From an uncultured Ruminococcus sp. (GTDB lineage Bacteria > Bacillota > Clostridia > Oscillospirales > Ruminococcaceae): a stretch of 5,565 nt of DNA. The stretch covers positions 1 to 5,565 of the forward strand of contig CAMJES010000161.1 in NCBI GenBank assembly GCA_946404705.1. The letters are read 5' to 3'. The position numbers were made by a program, and so were the translations under genes. The notes under the pieces were generated by a model. That model did not search any database. It was given only the letters and a program-made list of their open reading frames with translations, and was not told the DNA's origin. Positions 1-5,472 of this stretch are shown piece by piece (position 1 is the stretch's first letter; every line of letters starts with the position of its first letter).

Positions 1-45
1 CCACCGAGATCTACACTCTTTCCCTACACGACGCTCTTCCGATCT
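1..45. other. Illumina P5/TruSeq adapter contamination
   Basis: The first 45 bases match the 3' part of the Illumina P5/TruSeq universal adapter, ending in the familiar ACGCTCTTCCGATCT, and natural sequence begins at base 46. This is a library-construction artefact left at the contig end. Read on the minus strand it extends the neighbouring DUF1015 gene by the peptide KIGRASCRERV and supplies a false TAG stop (bases 11-13). That peptide is what this adapter encodes in that frame and is not protein sequence from the organism. The identification rests on recall of the adapter sequence, which matches throughout. Confidence 0.98.
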
Positions 46-892
46 TAGCTTCAAAACGGAGCGCTTCGCTGTGAAGATTAACTATTTCCGCAAGCGCATA
101 ACGTGCAGGGTGATTTGACATATCCTTATCGGGATTTTCACGCTTAAGCTGCTCGTAATATTCCTTTGCGGTCGCAAGAGAATGGTTTCCGTCACCCATT
201 GCATAAAGCATAACAGGCTCGTTTTCAAGTCCGTACTTTGCGTTGAATTCGTCTGCATTTCCGAGTGCGTCAAGCGCAGCCGTTACCTCGACGATATCGT
301 CTTCGCCGAGAAGATATCCTGCAATATGACCGCCGCCCTGCATAAGCTCAAAGTCATATACCTTTTTGAGCGTGTCTTTCTTTGAGGAAAGCTTTTCAAT
401 TACCGTGCGCTTTGCATCGTCAATGAGTATCATAATATGCGGAAGTTCAAGCGGCGCGCCGTTTCTTACCTTTATTCTCGGCGGGATACGCTCAACAACG
501 GTAGCCTCGGTCGCACGTACGGAGGACTTGCTGCCCTTGCGGTAGTCGTATTCTTCAAGGTCGATAGCACCGACAATACCTGCTCTTACTCCGTCAGCTG
601 TCGAACGCTCAACGTATATCATCGCGTTCTTGTATTCGTCAAAAATACCGTCAGCAATGTATTTATCCATATTTTTATGTATATCTGCAATACGGCTGTC
701 AACGCCGTCGCTTTCAAGGTATACCTCGGGGAGGATAAGACGGAGCGTGGACGGAGCGTTTCCGACTATCTGTTCGGTCTTTTCCCAGTATTCAGGCTCG
801 GAGGTGTACTGATCGCAGGCAACCACCGACCATTTTTCCATTTCAATATCATGCGGAAGAAGTATATCCGCAGCTTTAAAAGCATTGCTCAT
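46..892 (-). CDS. DUF1015 family protein, 3'-truncated at contig end
   Basis: The 282 genuine residues match the DUF1015 (COG4198) family, which is widespread in anaerobic Firmicutes and has no settled biochemical role. Recognisable segments are the N-terminal DILLPHD (9-15) and WSVVACDQYTSEPEYW (21-36), the central VRATEATVVERIPPR (125-139), and the most diagnostic block, GDGNHSLATAK (233-243). Family members usually run to about 400 residues, so roughly the last third is missing. The frame runs into adapter at base 45 and the stop there is false. The ATG at 892 is supported by AAGGAGA (901-907) 8 bases upstream and by a good promoter beyond it. There is no signal peptide or membrane segment, so the product is probably cytoplasmic. 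It has its own promoter, so it need not be co-transcribed with the DUF1836 gene behind it. Family assignment is firm; function is unknown. Confidence 0.93.
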
Positions 893-916
893 AAAAATAA
901 TCTCCTTAAAAAAGTA

Positions 917-933
917 GTATAATATGATTATAC
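917..933. promoter_or_regulatory. Inverted repeat over the DUF1015 promoter, possible operator
   Basis: GTATAAT (917-923) and ATTATAC (927-933) form a perfect 7-3-7 inverted repeat. It covers the -10 element and the expected start site of the minus-strand promoter, a position where a bound repressor would block transcription. One arm is itself the -10 box, so part of the symmetry could be chance. Confidence 0.35.
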
Positions 934-955
934 ACTATTTTTTGCCTTTTTTCAA
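927..955 (-). promoter_or_regulatory. Sigma-A promoter for the DUF1015 gene
   Basis: On the minus strand there is a -35 TTGAAA (950-955), a 17-base spacer and a perfect -10 TATAAT (927-932). Transcription would start near base 920, giving a leader of about 28 bases that carries the AAGGAGA ribosome binding site. Predicted by consensus only. Confidence 0.8.
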
Positions 956-1002
956 TAGTTTTGGAAATAATCATTATGGCATTTCTTCGTTATGCACACA
1001 AT

Positions 1003-1042
1003 ATTTTGCAGAGGATGGGCTTCCTATTCCGTCTGCACAAAT
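1003..1042. repeat. Long imperfect hairpin, possible dispersed intergenic repeat
   Basis: The bases fold into a stem of about 17 pairs. ATTT (1003-1006) pairs with AAAT (1039-1042), TGCAGA (1007-1012) with TCTGCA (1032-1037), GGA (1013-1015) with TCC (1028-1030), and TGGG (1016-1019) with CCTA (1023-1026, one G-T pair). The loop is CTT, and three single-base bulges (1027, 1031, 1038) all lie on the 3' arm. No T-tract follows on either strand, so it is not an ordinary intrinsic terminator. It lies in the 193-base gap between the two minus-strand genes, and the block 1007-1077 looks more GC-rich than the flanking intergenic DNA. That fits a REP-like or other dispersed element, or a structured 3' end of the DUF1836 transcript. 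Confidence 0.5.
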
Positions 1043-1085
1043 CCAAGAGCAAAGCGGAACGGCGACCTATCCCCTACATTAATCC

Positions 1086-1673
1086 TCAATTATTCTGCTG
1101 CTGTGATTTAAGAATGTTGAGGTGCTGCATTTCGCCGAGGGCATTTTCGGCAAGTATCTTGCTTCCGCTTGAAACAGCAGCAGCCTGAATGACTGTCATT
1201 GTGAGCATTTTTCCCACGCTGCTGTCATCGTCCGTCATACTGTCGATAGATTTGTGCAGGATATCAACAAGCCGATGAAAGGTCTGTTCATACTGCTCGC
1301 TGAAAAAATCGAGCAGTTCTTCCTCTGTACGCGACTTAAGCAGGTGGTCAATCATCGCGCCGATGACCTGTATCGGAAGTATCGGCTTCATCGCGCATAT
1401 TATAAGCAGATGCGATATATGAACTCTTGAATATTTCTTTTTTACCGGAGGAGGGATTATTCCAAGCTTGACATAGTTGTTTATCATTGACGGAGTTAGC
1501 CCTGCCTCGCCGCCGTGGGAAAAAATTCGGATATACTTGCTCATCAAGGACAATATCTGATCCATATAAAGACCTATCTCGGGCAGCTCGTTCCACCTCG
1601 GCAAACGGCAGGAGCGCTCCTGCTTGTTCCAAAACTGCGCGCCGAGTTCTGCTGTATTATTTTCATTTGCCAT
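1086..1673 (-). CDS. DUF1836 domain protein, putative HTH transcriptional regulator
   Basis: The 195-residue protein matches DUF1836, a Firmicutes family thought to bind DNA through a MerR-like helix-turn-helix. Typical family segments are LPRWNELPEIGLYMDQ (24-39), the helix-turn-helix-like LTPSMINNYVKLGIIPPPV (59-77), and KKKYSRVHISHLLII (78-92). The rest is helical and may serve dimerisation or effector sensing; the C-terminal tail is polar and Gln/Asn-rich. No signal peptide or membrane segment is present. The ATG at 1673 is supported by AAGGGG (1681-1686) 7 bases upstream. The gene is transcribed divergently from the oxidoreductase operon, so it could regulate itself and that operon, but this is inferred from position only. 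No regulon is established for this subfamily as far as I know. Confidence 0.9.
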   Translation of the reverse strand: MANENNTAELGAQFWNKQERSCRLPRWNELPEIGLYMDQILSLMSKYIRIFSHGGEAGLTPSMINNYVKLGIIPPPVKKKYSRVHISHLLIICAMKPILPIQVIGAMIDHLLKSRTEEELLDFFSEQYEQTFHRLVDILHKSIDSMTDDDSSVGKMLTMTVIQAAAVSSGSKILAENALGEMQHLNILKSQQQNN

Positions 1674-1711
1674 AAATTATCCCCTTTTCATAACAGCCGA
1701 ATATTATGTAT

Positions 1712-1721
1712 ATGTTAACAT
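1712..1721. promoter_or_regulatory. Palindrome ATGTTAACAT at the DUF1836 start site, possible operator
   Basis: This perfect 10-base palindrome overlaps the last bases of the -10 box and the expected transcription start of the DUF1836 promoter. A looser symmetry extends outward, with GTATA to the left and TATAC to the right. It is a natural candidate for autoregulation by the DUF1836 product, but no binding site for this subfamily is known to me. Confidence 0.35.
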
Positions 1722-1748
1722 TATACAATATATTTATTCAAATTACAA
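1720..1748 (-). promoter_or_regulatory. Sigma-A promoter for the DUF1836 gene
   Basis: On the minus strand there is a -35 TTGTAA (1743-1748), a 17-base spacer and a perfect -10 TATAAT (1720-1725). The predicted start near 1713 gives a leader of about 40 bases. It is back-to-back with the operon promoter at 1790-1818, the two -35 boxes being 41 bases apart. Confidence 0.75.
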
Positions 1749-1789
1749 TAGGTTTTACAAAAAATATGAAAAATTGTTTTTGAAATCTA

Positions 1790-1818
1790 TTGACAAAGAT
1801 AAAATAGCGATGTATAAT
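1790..1818 (+). promoter_or_regulatory. Consensus sigma-A promoter of the ATPase-oxidoreductase operon
   Basis: Both hexamers are perfect: TTGACA (1790-1795), a 17-base spacer, then TATAAT (1813-1818). Transcription should start near 1825, leaving a leader of about 34 bases before the ATG at 1859. Because the start lies at or after the in-frame TTG at 1823, that TTG cannot be the normal translation start. Confidence 0.88.
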
Positions 1819-1858
1819 AGTTTTGAAAACTAGATGTAATACTTGGAGAAACCAAAGC

Positions 1859-2521
1859 ATGAGTTTAAACCTTAAAAAATATACAATTATAACCGGTCAC
1901 TACGGCAGCGGAAAGACAAATTTTGCCGCAAATCTTGCAGTTAAGGCTGCAAAAAGCGGTGAAAAAGTCACCGTTGTTGACCTTGATATAGTAAATCCCT
2001 ACTTTAGAAGCGCAGATTTCGGAAAACTGTTTGAGCAAAACGGAATAAGCCTTGCCGCACCGATTTACGCCAACACAAACCTTGATATACCTGCTCTTTC
2101 GTTTAATATTGAGGAATTTCTGAGCGCAGACGGAAAAGTTATCATTGATGTCGGCGGAGATGACTCGGGAGCTTCGGCGCTTGCGCGGTATAAACAGTTT
2201 CTTTCCGCTTATTCAGATGATATCGAAGGCATATATGTGATAAATATGTACCGCTACCTCACAGGAACGGCGGAAGACGCTTTGGAGTTTATGCGTGAGA
2301 TAGAAGCCGCTTCGGGAATGGTCGTATCATCGTTCGTAAACAACTCCAACCTCGGAGAGGAAACGACTGCGGAAGTAATTGAGAAAAGCTCAGCTTACGC
2401 AGATGAATTCTGCTCTCTTTCGGGTCTGCCGCTTAGGTTTACGGTGGACACAAGCGGAAAAGCGGCGGTAAAAAACCGCTTCGAAGCTGAAATTTATGTA
2501 AAAAAAATCTGGGAAAACTAA
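1859..2521 (+). CDS. MinD/ParA/CooC-like P-loop ATPase heading the oxidoreductase operon
   Basis: This 220-residue protein belongs to the SIMIBI P-loop NTPases (MinD/ParA/CobQ-like fold). Walker A is GHYGSGKT (13-20). It is followed by VVDLDIVNPYFRS (39-51), matching the switch I region of such ATPases, the Walker B-like VIIDVGGDD (94-102), and NNSNLG (161-166) near the usual base-recognition position. His14 occupies the place of the signature lysine in the KGGxGK form of MinD and ParA. It has one cysteine (Cys185), so it lacks the CxxC of Mrp/Nbp35 iron-sulfur carriers. The ATG at 1859 follows GGAGA (1845-1849) at 9 bases; an in-frame TTG at 1823 is excluded by the promoter. The next gene's ribosome binding site overlaps this stop codon, implying translational linkage. 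A maturation or assembly ATPase for the enzyme, as CooC is for CO dehydrogenase, is the leading guess; the function is unproven. Confidence 0.88.
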   Translation: MSLNLKKYTIITGHYGSGKTNFAANLAVKAAKSGEKVTVVDLDIVNPYFRSADFGKLFEQNGISLAAPIYANTNLDIPALSFNIEEFLSADGKVIIDVGGDDSGASALARYKQFLSAYSDDIEGIYVINMYRYLTGTAEDALEFMREIEAASGMVVSSFVNNSNLGEETTAEVIEKSSAYADEFCSLSGLPLRFTVDTSGKAAVKNRFEAEIYVKKIWEN

Positions 2522-2533
2522 GGAGATTTTTAT

Positions 2534-2743
2534 ATGGCAAAAATTACTGTTGACAAGGAGCGCTGCAAGGGCTGCGGACTTTGCGTGAGTGCCTGCCCCA
2601 AGAAAATAGTTGCTCTTGATACGAAATCACGCAACAAAAAAGGCTATTTCACATCATACTGCACCGATGATTCGGCTTGTATCGGCTGTACAATGTGCGC
2701 AATGATGTGTCCCGACTGTGCGATAAAGGTTGAAAAGGAGTGA
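2534..2743 (+). CDS. korD: 2-oxoacid:ferredoxin oxidoreductase, ferredoxin (delta) subunit
   Basis: This 69-residue protein has two [4Fe-4S] motifs: CKGCGLCVSACP with Cys11, 14, 17 and 21, and CIGCTMCAMMCP with Cys49, 52, 55 and 59. Two further cysteines are Cys43 and Cys62. The clusters carry electrons from the thiamine diphosphate site of the alpha-beta core to soluble ferredoxin. Size and place directly before alpha match KorD/VorD-type subunits rather than a free ferredoxin. The ATG is preceded by AAGGAGA (2520-2526), which overlaps the ATPase stop codon. Its own 3' end contains the AAGGAG used by the alpha gene. The Kor symbol names the family only; substrate is undetermined. Confidence 0.93.
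   Translation: MAKITVDKERCKGCGLCVSACPKKIVALDTKSRNKKGYFTSYCTDDSACIGCTMCAMMCPDCAIKVEKE
2735..2740 (+). promoter_or_regulatory. Ribosome binding site that decides the alpha-subunit start
   Basis: AAGGAG lies at the end of the ferredoxin gene, 8 bases before GTG 2749. The earlier in-frame GTG at 2740 begins on the last G of this site and so has no spacing, which makes it an unlikely start. ATG 2764 has only a weak GGAAAG upstream. Confidence 0.75.
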
Positions 2744-2748
2744 GCAAG

Positions 2749-3807
2749 GTGGAAAGAAATCTTATGAAAGGCAACGAGGCTCTTGCCGAAGCTGCTATCC
2801 GTGCAGGCTGCAAATGCTTTTTCGGATACCCGATAACGCCGCAGACGGAGGTCGCTGCTTATCTTGCAAAATATATGCCGAAAAACGACGGCGTTTTCAT
2901 TCAGGCTGAATCGGAGATCGCCGCTATAAATATGGTTCTCGGCGCAGCTTCGGCAGGCGTCCGTGCAATGACATCATCATCATCGCCGGGAATTTCGCTT
3001 AAATCCGAGGGCGTTTCCTATATTGCAGGCTCCGACCTGCCCTGCGTTATCATCAACGTTCAGCGCGGCGGCCCCGGACTTGGCGGAATACAGCCCTCCC
3101 AGTCGGACTACTGGCAGGCTACAAAGGCTCTCGGCCACGGCGACTATCAGCTGCTCGTTTATGCGCCCTGCTCCGTTCAGGAAATGGTCGACAAGGTAAC
3201 GCTTGCGTTCGATATGGCTGATAAGTTCCGTATGCCTGCGATGATACTTGCGGACGGTCTGCTTGGTCAGATGATGGAGCCTGTGACATTCCCCGAGCGC
3301 AAAACCGAATTTGAACCCAAGCCGTGGGCGGCAAACGGACACGGAAACAAGCGCAAGCACAACATCATCAACTCGCTCTATCTTGTTCCCGAAGAGCTGG
3401 AAAACTCCATACGAAACCGCTATGAACGCTATGAAATAATAAAGGCTAATCACACCGAAGCCGAAAGCTATCTTTGCGATGACGCTGATTTTGTTGTTAC
3501 TGCATACGGCGCATCTGCCCGTGTTGCAAAGTCGGCTGTGAACCGCGCCCGTGCAATGGGCATAAAGGCAGGACTTTTCCGTCCGATAACGCTCTGGCCT
3601 TTCCCCGTGAACGAGATAAACGAAGCCTGCAAAAATGCCAAGGCTCTGCTTGACGTTGAAATGTCAATGGGTCAGATGATCGAGGACGTAAAGCTTGCGA
3701 TAAACTGCTCAAAGCCCGTGCATTTCTTCGGCAGAACGGGCGGAGTTATCCCCTCGCCCGATGAAGTTCTCGGAGAGCTGAAAAAGCTTTCCGAAGCAAA
3801 CAAATAA
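2749..3807 (+). CDS. vorB: 2-oxoacid:ferredoxin oxidoreductase, alpha subunit (Kor/Vor type)
   Basis: This subunit carries the thiamine diphosphate pyrimidine-binding domain and the following domain II of a CoA-dependent 2-oxoacid:ferredoxin oxidoreductase. Seen in order (352 residues from GTG 2749): LMKGNEA (5-11), GYPITPQTE (26-34), the conserved Glu54 or Glu56 region QAESEIAAI (52-60), TSSSSPGISL (75-84), RGGPGLGG (106-113), ILADGLLGQMMEP (166-178), then domain II with VVTAYGASARVAKSAV (249-264), LFRPITLWPFP (276-286) and VEMSMGQMIEDV (303-314). Length and motifs fit complete VorB/KorA subunits. The start is GTG 2749 from the ribosome binding site spacing; GTG 2740, overlapping the ferredoxin stop as GTGA, would add three residues. 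The enzyme oxidatively decarboxylates a 2-oxoacid to acyl-CoA, CO2 and reduced ferredoxin, or runs in reverse. The assignment to branched-chain substrates (vor) rather than 2-oxoglutarate (kor) rests on resemblance only. Confidence 0.93.
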   Translation: MERNLMKGNEALAEAAIRAGCKCFFGYPITPQTEVAAYLAKYMPKNDGVFIQAESEIAAINMVLGAASAGVRAMTSSSSPGISLKSEGVSYIAGSDLPCVIINVQRGGPGLGGIQPSQSDYWQATKALGHGDYQLLVYAPCSVQEMVDKVTLAFDMADKFRMPAMILADGLLGQMMEPVTFPERKTEFEPKPWAANGHGNKRKHNIINSLYLVPEELENSIRNRYERYEIIKANHTEAESYLCDDADFVVTAYGASARVAKSAVNRARAMGIKAGLFRPITLWPFPVNEINEACKNAKALLDVEMSMGQMIEDVKLAINCSKPVHFFGRTGGVIPSPDEVLGELKKLSEANK

Positions 3808-3823
3808 TGAAAGGACAATCACA

Positions 3824-4576
3824 ATGGCTGTAATTTTTGATAGACCGAAAAGCCTTGCCGATGTGCCTACGCACTACTGCCCCGGCTGTACGCACGGCAT
3901 CATTCACCGCCTTATCGCAGAAGTTATTGATGAAATGGGCATCGAGGGCGATACGATAGGTATTTGTCCCGTCGGCTGTGCGGTAATGGCTTATGACTAT
4001 TTCAACTGCGATATGATAGAAGCTGCGCACGGCAGAGCGCCTGCAACTGCAACGGGAGTAAAACGCTCTCTCCCCGACAAGTTCGTGTTCACATATCAGG
4101 GTGACGGCGACTGCGCAGCGATAGGAACTGCCGAAACCGTTCACGCTGCAACAAGGGGCGAAAACATTGTCGTTATATTCGTAAACAACGCTATTTACGG
4201 CATGACGGGCGGTCAGATGGCTCCGACCTCTCTTCCCGGTCAGGTCACGCAGACAACGCCCTACGGACGAGATGTTTCCGTTGCGGGAAATCCGATAAAA
4301 ATGGTGGAGATGCTTTCCGTTTTGGACGGAGTTGCGCTTGCGCAGCGTGTTGCCGTAAACACAGTTCCGCATATAAGAGAAGCTAAAAAGGCTATACGCA
4401 AGGCGTTTGAGAACCAAAAGGCAAAGCGCGGATTTTCGATAATCGAAGTTCTTTCCTCCTGCCCAACAAACTGGGGCGTTTCGCCGACCGAAGCGCTCGA
4501 AAAAATTGACGAAGTGATGATTCCGTTCTATCCTCTCGGAGCATATAAGGACGTAACGGCAGAGGGGGCGAACTGA
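3824..4576 (+). CDS. korB: 2-oxoacid:ferredoxin oxidoreductase, beta subunit (thiamine diphosphate-binding)
   Basis: This 250-residue subunit binds the diphosphate end of thiamine diphosphate and the proximal [4Fe-4S] cluster. The thiamine motif starts at GDGD (93-96) and ends at NN (121-122), followed by YGMTGGQMAPTS (125-136), typical of Kor/Vor beta subunits. By analogy with related enzymes the cluster ligands would be Cys19 and Cys22 (in YCPGCTHG), Cys52 (in CPVGC) and Cys213 (in SSCPTNW); all four are present. HGRAP (69-73) is also conserved. The ATG follows AAAGGA (3810-3815) at 8 bases, and the gene starts 16 bases after alpha. Complete, with no frameshift. It works only with alpha, and the electrons leave through the ferredoxin subunit. 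Substrate specificity is not readable here. Confidence 0.94.
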   Translation: MAVIFDRPKSLADVPTHYCPGCTHGIIHRLIAEVIDEMGIEGDTIGICPVGCAVMAYDYFNCDMIEAAHGRAPATATGVKRSLPDKFVFTYQGDGDCAAIGTAETVHAATRGENIVVIFVNNAIYGMTGGQMAPTSLPGQVTQTTPYGRDVSVAGNPIKMVEMLSVLDGVALAQRVAVNTVPHIREAKKAIRKAFENQKAKRGFSIIEVLSSCPTNWGVSPTEALEKIDEVMIPFYPLGAYKDVTAEGAN

Positions 4577-4577
4577 T

Positions 4578-5117
4578 ATGAACTATGATATCCTTATTGC
4601 AGGTTTTGGCGGTCAGGGCATACTTTTCGCAGGAAAGCTGCTTGTAAATCTCGGTCTGTATGAGGACAAAGAGGTGTCGTGGCTGCCCTCCTACGGCCCC
4701 GAAATGCGCGGCGGCACCTGCAACTGCTCGGTGTGCGTTTCCGATGAGCCTATCGGCTCTCCGCTTGTGGTAAATCCGAATGTACTTATCGCTATGAACA
4801 CGCCCTCGCTTGAAAAGTTCATCGACAAGGTTCAGCCGAACGGACTGGTCATTGTCGACAGCTCAATGGTTGACGCAGAAATTGAGCGTACCGACATCAA
4901 GGTCTGCAAAGTTCCTGCGACCGCTCTCACCGATACAGACCCGAATCTCAAGGGCGGAGCGAACATCATTCTTGCAGGAAAATTCATCGCAGAAACAGGC
5001 TTCACTACTCCCGATAAGATACGCACGGTTTTCGAAAAGATCATTCCTCCGCGCAAGGCTGCGATGATCGAAAACAACCTCAAAGCCATTGAAATTGGCA
5101 TGAATTACGGAAGCTAA
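4578..5117 (+). CDS. korC: 2-oxoacid:ferredoxin oxidoreductase, gamma subunit
   Basis: This 179-residue protein is the gamma subunit of the complex (POR/KOR gamma family), needed for the CoA-dependent reaction. It shows the N-terminal AGFGGQGILFAGKLL (8-22) and the family signature WLPSYGPEMRGGTCNCSV (35-52), and the length is normal. The ATG is one base after the beta stop codon, with AGAGGGGG (4561-4568) as a purine-rich ribosome binding site, so beta and gamma are very likely translationally coupled. It is the last gene of the operon. The nearest strong terminator is 211 bases downstream, so the mRNA probably carries a long 3' untranslated region or reads through the second promoter. Confidence 0.94.
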   Translation: MNYDILIAGFGGQGILFAGKLLVNLGLYEDKEVSWLPSYGPEMRGGTCNCSVCVSDEPIGSPLVVNPNVLIAMNTPSLEKFIDKVQPNGLVIVDSSMVDAEIERTDIKVCKVPATALTDTDPNLKGGANIILAGKFIAETGFTTPDKIRTVFEKIIPPRKAAMIENNLKAIEIGMNYGS

Positions 5118-5187
5118 ACAGCGTTTGTAGAAATTGTACAAAAACTTTAATTTTATTGGTGCAATCATATAAATATTTTCCAAAAGC

Positions 5188-5216
5188 TTGACTTTTATTG
5201 TTACCGATGTTATAAT
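5188..5216 (+). promoter_or_regulatory. Strong sigma-A promoter downstream of the operon
   Basis: TTGACT (5188-5193), a 17-base spacer and a perfect TATAAT (5211-5216). The predicted start is near 5223. No credible protein gene follows before the terminator at 5329-5358, so the likely product is a short RNA. Confidence 0.75.
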
Positions 5217-5222
5217 AAATAC

Positions 5223-5358
5223 AGAAAATAAATCAAACGGCAATAGCTTATAAACAATATCAATGATTATTTTCCATAATTTAGACAACCTTTCATTTTT
5301 TCTTTTTCATAAACTTCCTTAATTCCGGAAAACGCCGTCCATTTTGGGCGGTGTTTTT
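5223..5358 (+). ncRNA. Candidate small RNA, about 136 nt
   Basis: A near-consensus promoter lies upstream and a strong intrinsic terminator closes the unit, with no good open frame between. The predicted RNA begins at once with a stem: GAAAAT (5224-5229) pairs with ATTTTC (5269-5274), and AATCA (5231-5235) with TGATT (5264-5268), leaving one bulged A at 5230. The AT-rich loop spans about 28 bases. After it comes a largely unpaired pyrimidine-rich linker (5286-5320), then the terminator hairpin. This arrangement is typical of bacterial regulatory RNAs. The only ATG frame, 5263-5322, encodes 19 residues without a ribosome binding site and starts inside the stem. I do not recognise the RNA as a known family. 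It could instead be a leader with an attenuator for a gene beyond the window. Confidence 0.45.
5329..5358 (+). terminator. Intrinsic terminator
   Basis: AAAACGCCGTCC (5329-5340) pairs with GGGCGGTGTTTT (5346-5357) over 12 base pairs, two of them G-T, around the loop ATTTT. The U-tract TTTTT (5354-5358) follows the GC core. The A-run on the left means it could also work weakly on the minus strand. It would end both the candidate small RNA and any read-through from the oxidoreductase operon. Confidence 0.88.
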
Positions 5359-5395
5359 CGTTGTGCTTTTTATATTGTGGAGTTTGAAGTTTTTC

Positions 5396-5472
5396 GAATG
5401 TGGAAAGTGAAAAATGGAAAGTGGAATTTGAATGAGTTTGGAGTGTGGAGAGTGGAGAGTGGAATTAAGGTG
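5396..5472 (+). repeat. C-free purine-rich tract with degenerate 7-base repeat
   Basis: Seventy-seven bases contain no C. Copies of TGGARAG and close variants sit in 7-base register at 5401, 5408, 5415, 5422 and 5429, then, after a 10-base interruption, at 5446, 5453 and 5460. The units at 5446 and 5453 are identical (TGGAGAG). It looks like a decayed short tandem repeat in non-coding DNA. It creates an open frame (5344-5541) with repetitive, unlikely protein sequence, which I do not call as a gene. Confidence 0.75.

Noticed and set aside
437..922. Plus-strand 161-residue frame opposite the DUF1015 gene
   Set aside because: It is an antisense shadow; the minus-strand frame carries clear DUF1015 motifs, promoter and ribosome binding site.
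961..1188. Plus-strand 75-residue frame across the gap and the end of the DUF1836 gene
   Set aside because: It has no ribosome binding site, runs antisense to a well-supported gene, and has an implausible Cys/Arg-rich composition.
1823..1858. TTG start 12 codons upstream for the ATPase
   Set aside because: It lies at or before the expected transcription start of the perfect promoter and lacks a ribosome binding site; ATG 1859 has both a leader and GGAGA.
3746..4417. Minus-strand 223-residue frame opposite the alpha and beta genes
   Set aside because: It is an antisense shadow of two strongly conserved genes with no family resemblance of its own.
5124..5142. TTTGTA/TACAAA hairpin just after the gamma stop, considered as the operon terminator
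   Set aside because: It has six mostly A-T pairs and no T-tract directly after it, so it is too weak to call.
4863..5288. Minus-strand 141-residue frame opposite gamma and the downstream gap
   Set aside because: Most of it is antisense to the gamma gene and no ribosome binding site supports it; the remainder is AT-rich intergenic DNA.
5263..5322. Nineteen-residue hydrophobic frame inside the candidate small RNA, possibly a toxin-like peptide
   Set aside because: No ribosome binding site precedes the ATG, which lies within the predicted 5' stem, and there is no clear charged/transmembrane pattern of known small toxins.
5401..5466. CRISPR array or phage attachment site at the 7-base repeats
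   Set aside because: Units are far too short and have no spacers; there is no cas gene, integrase or tRNA nearby.
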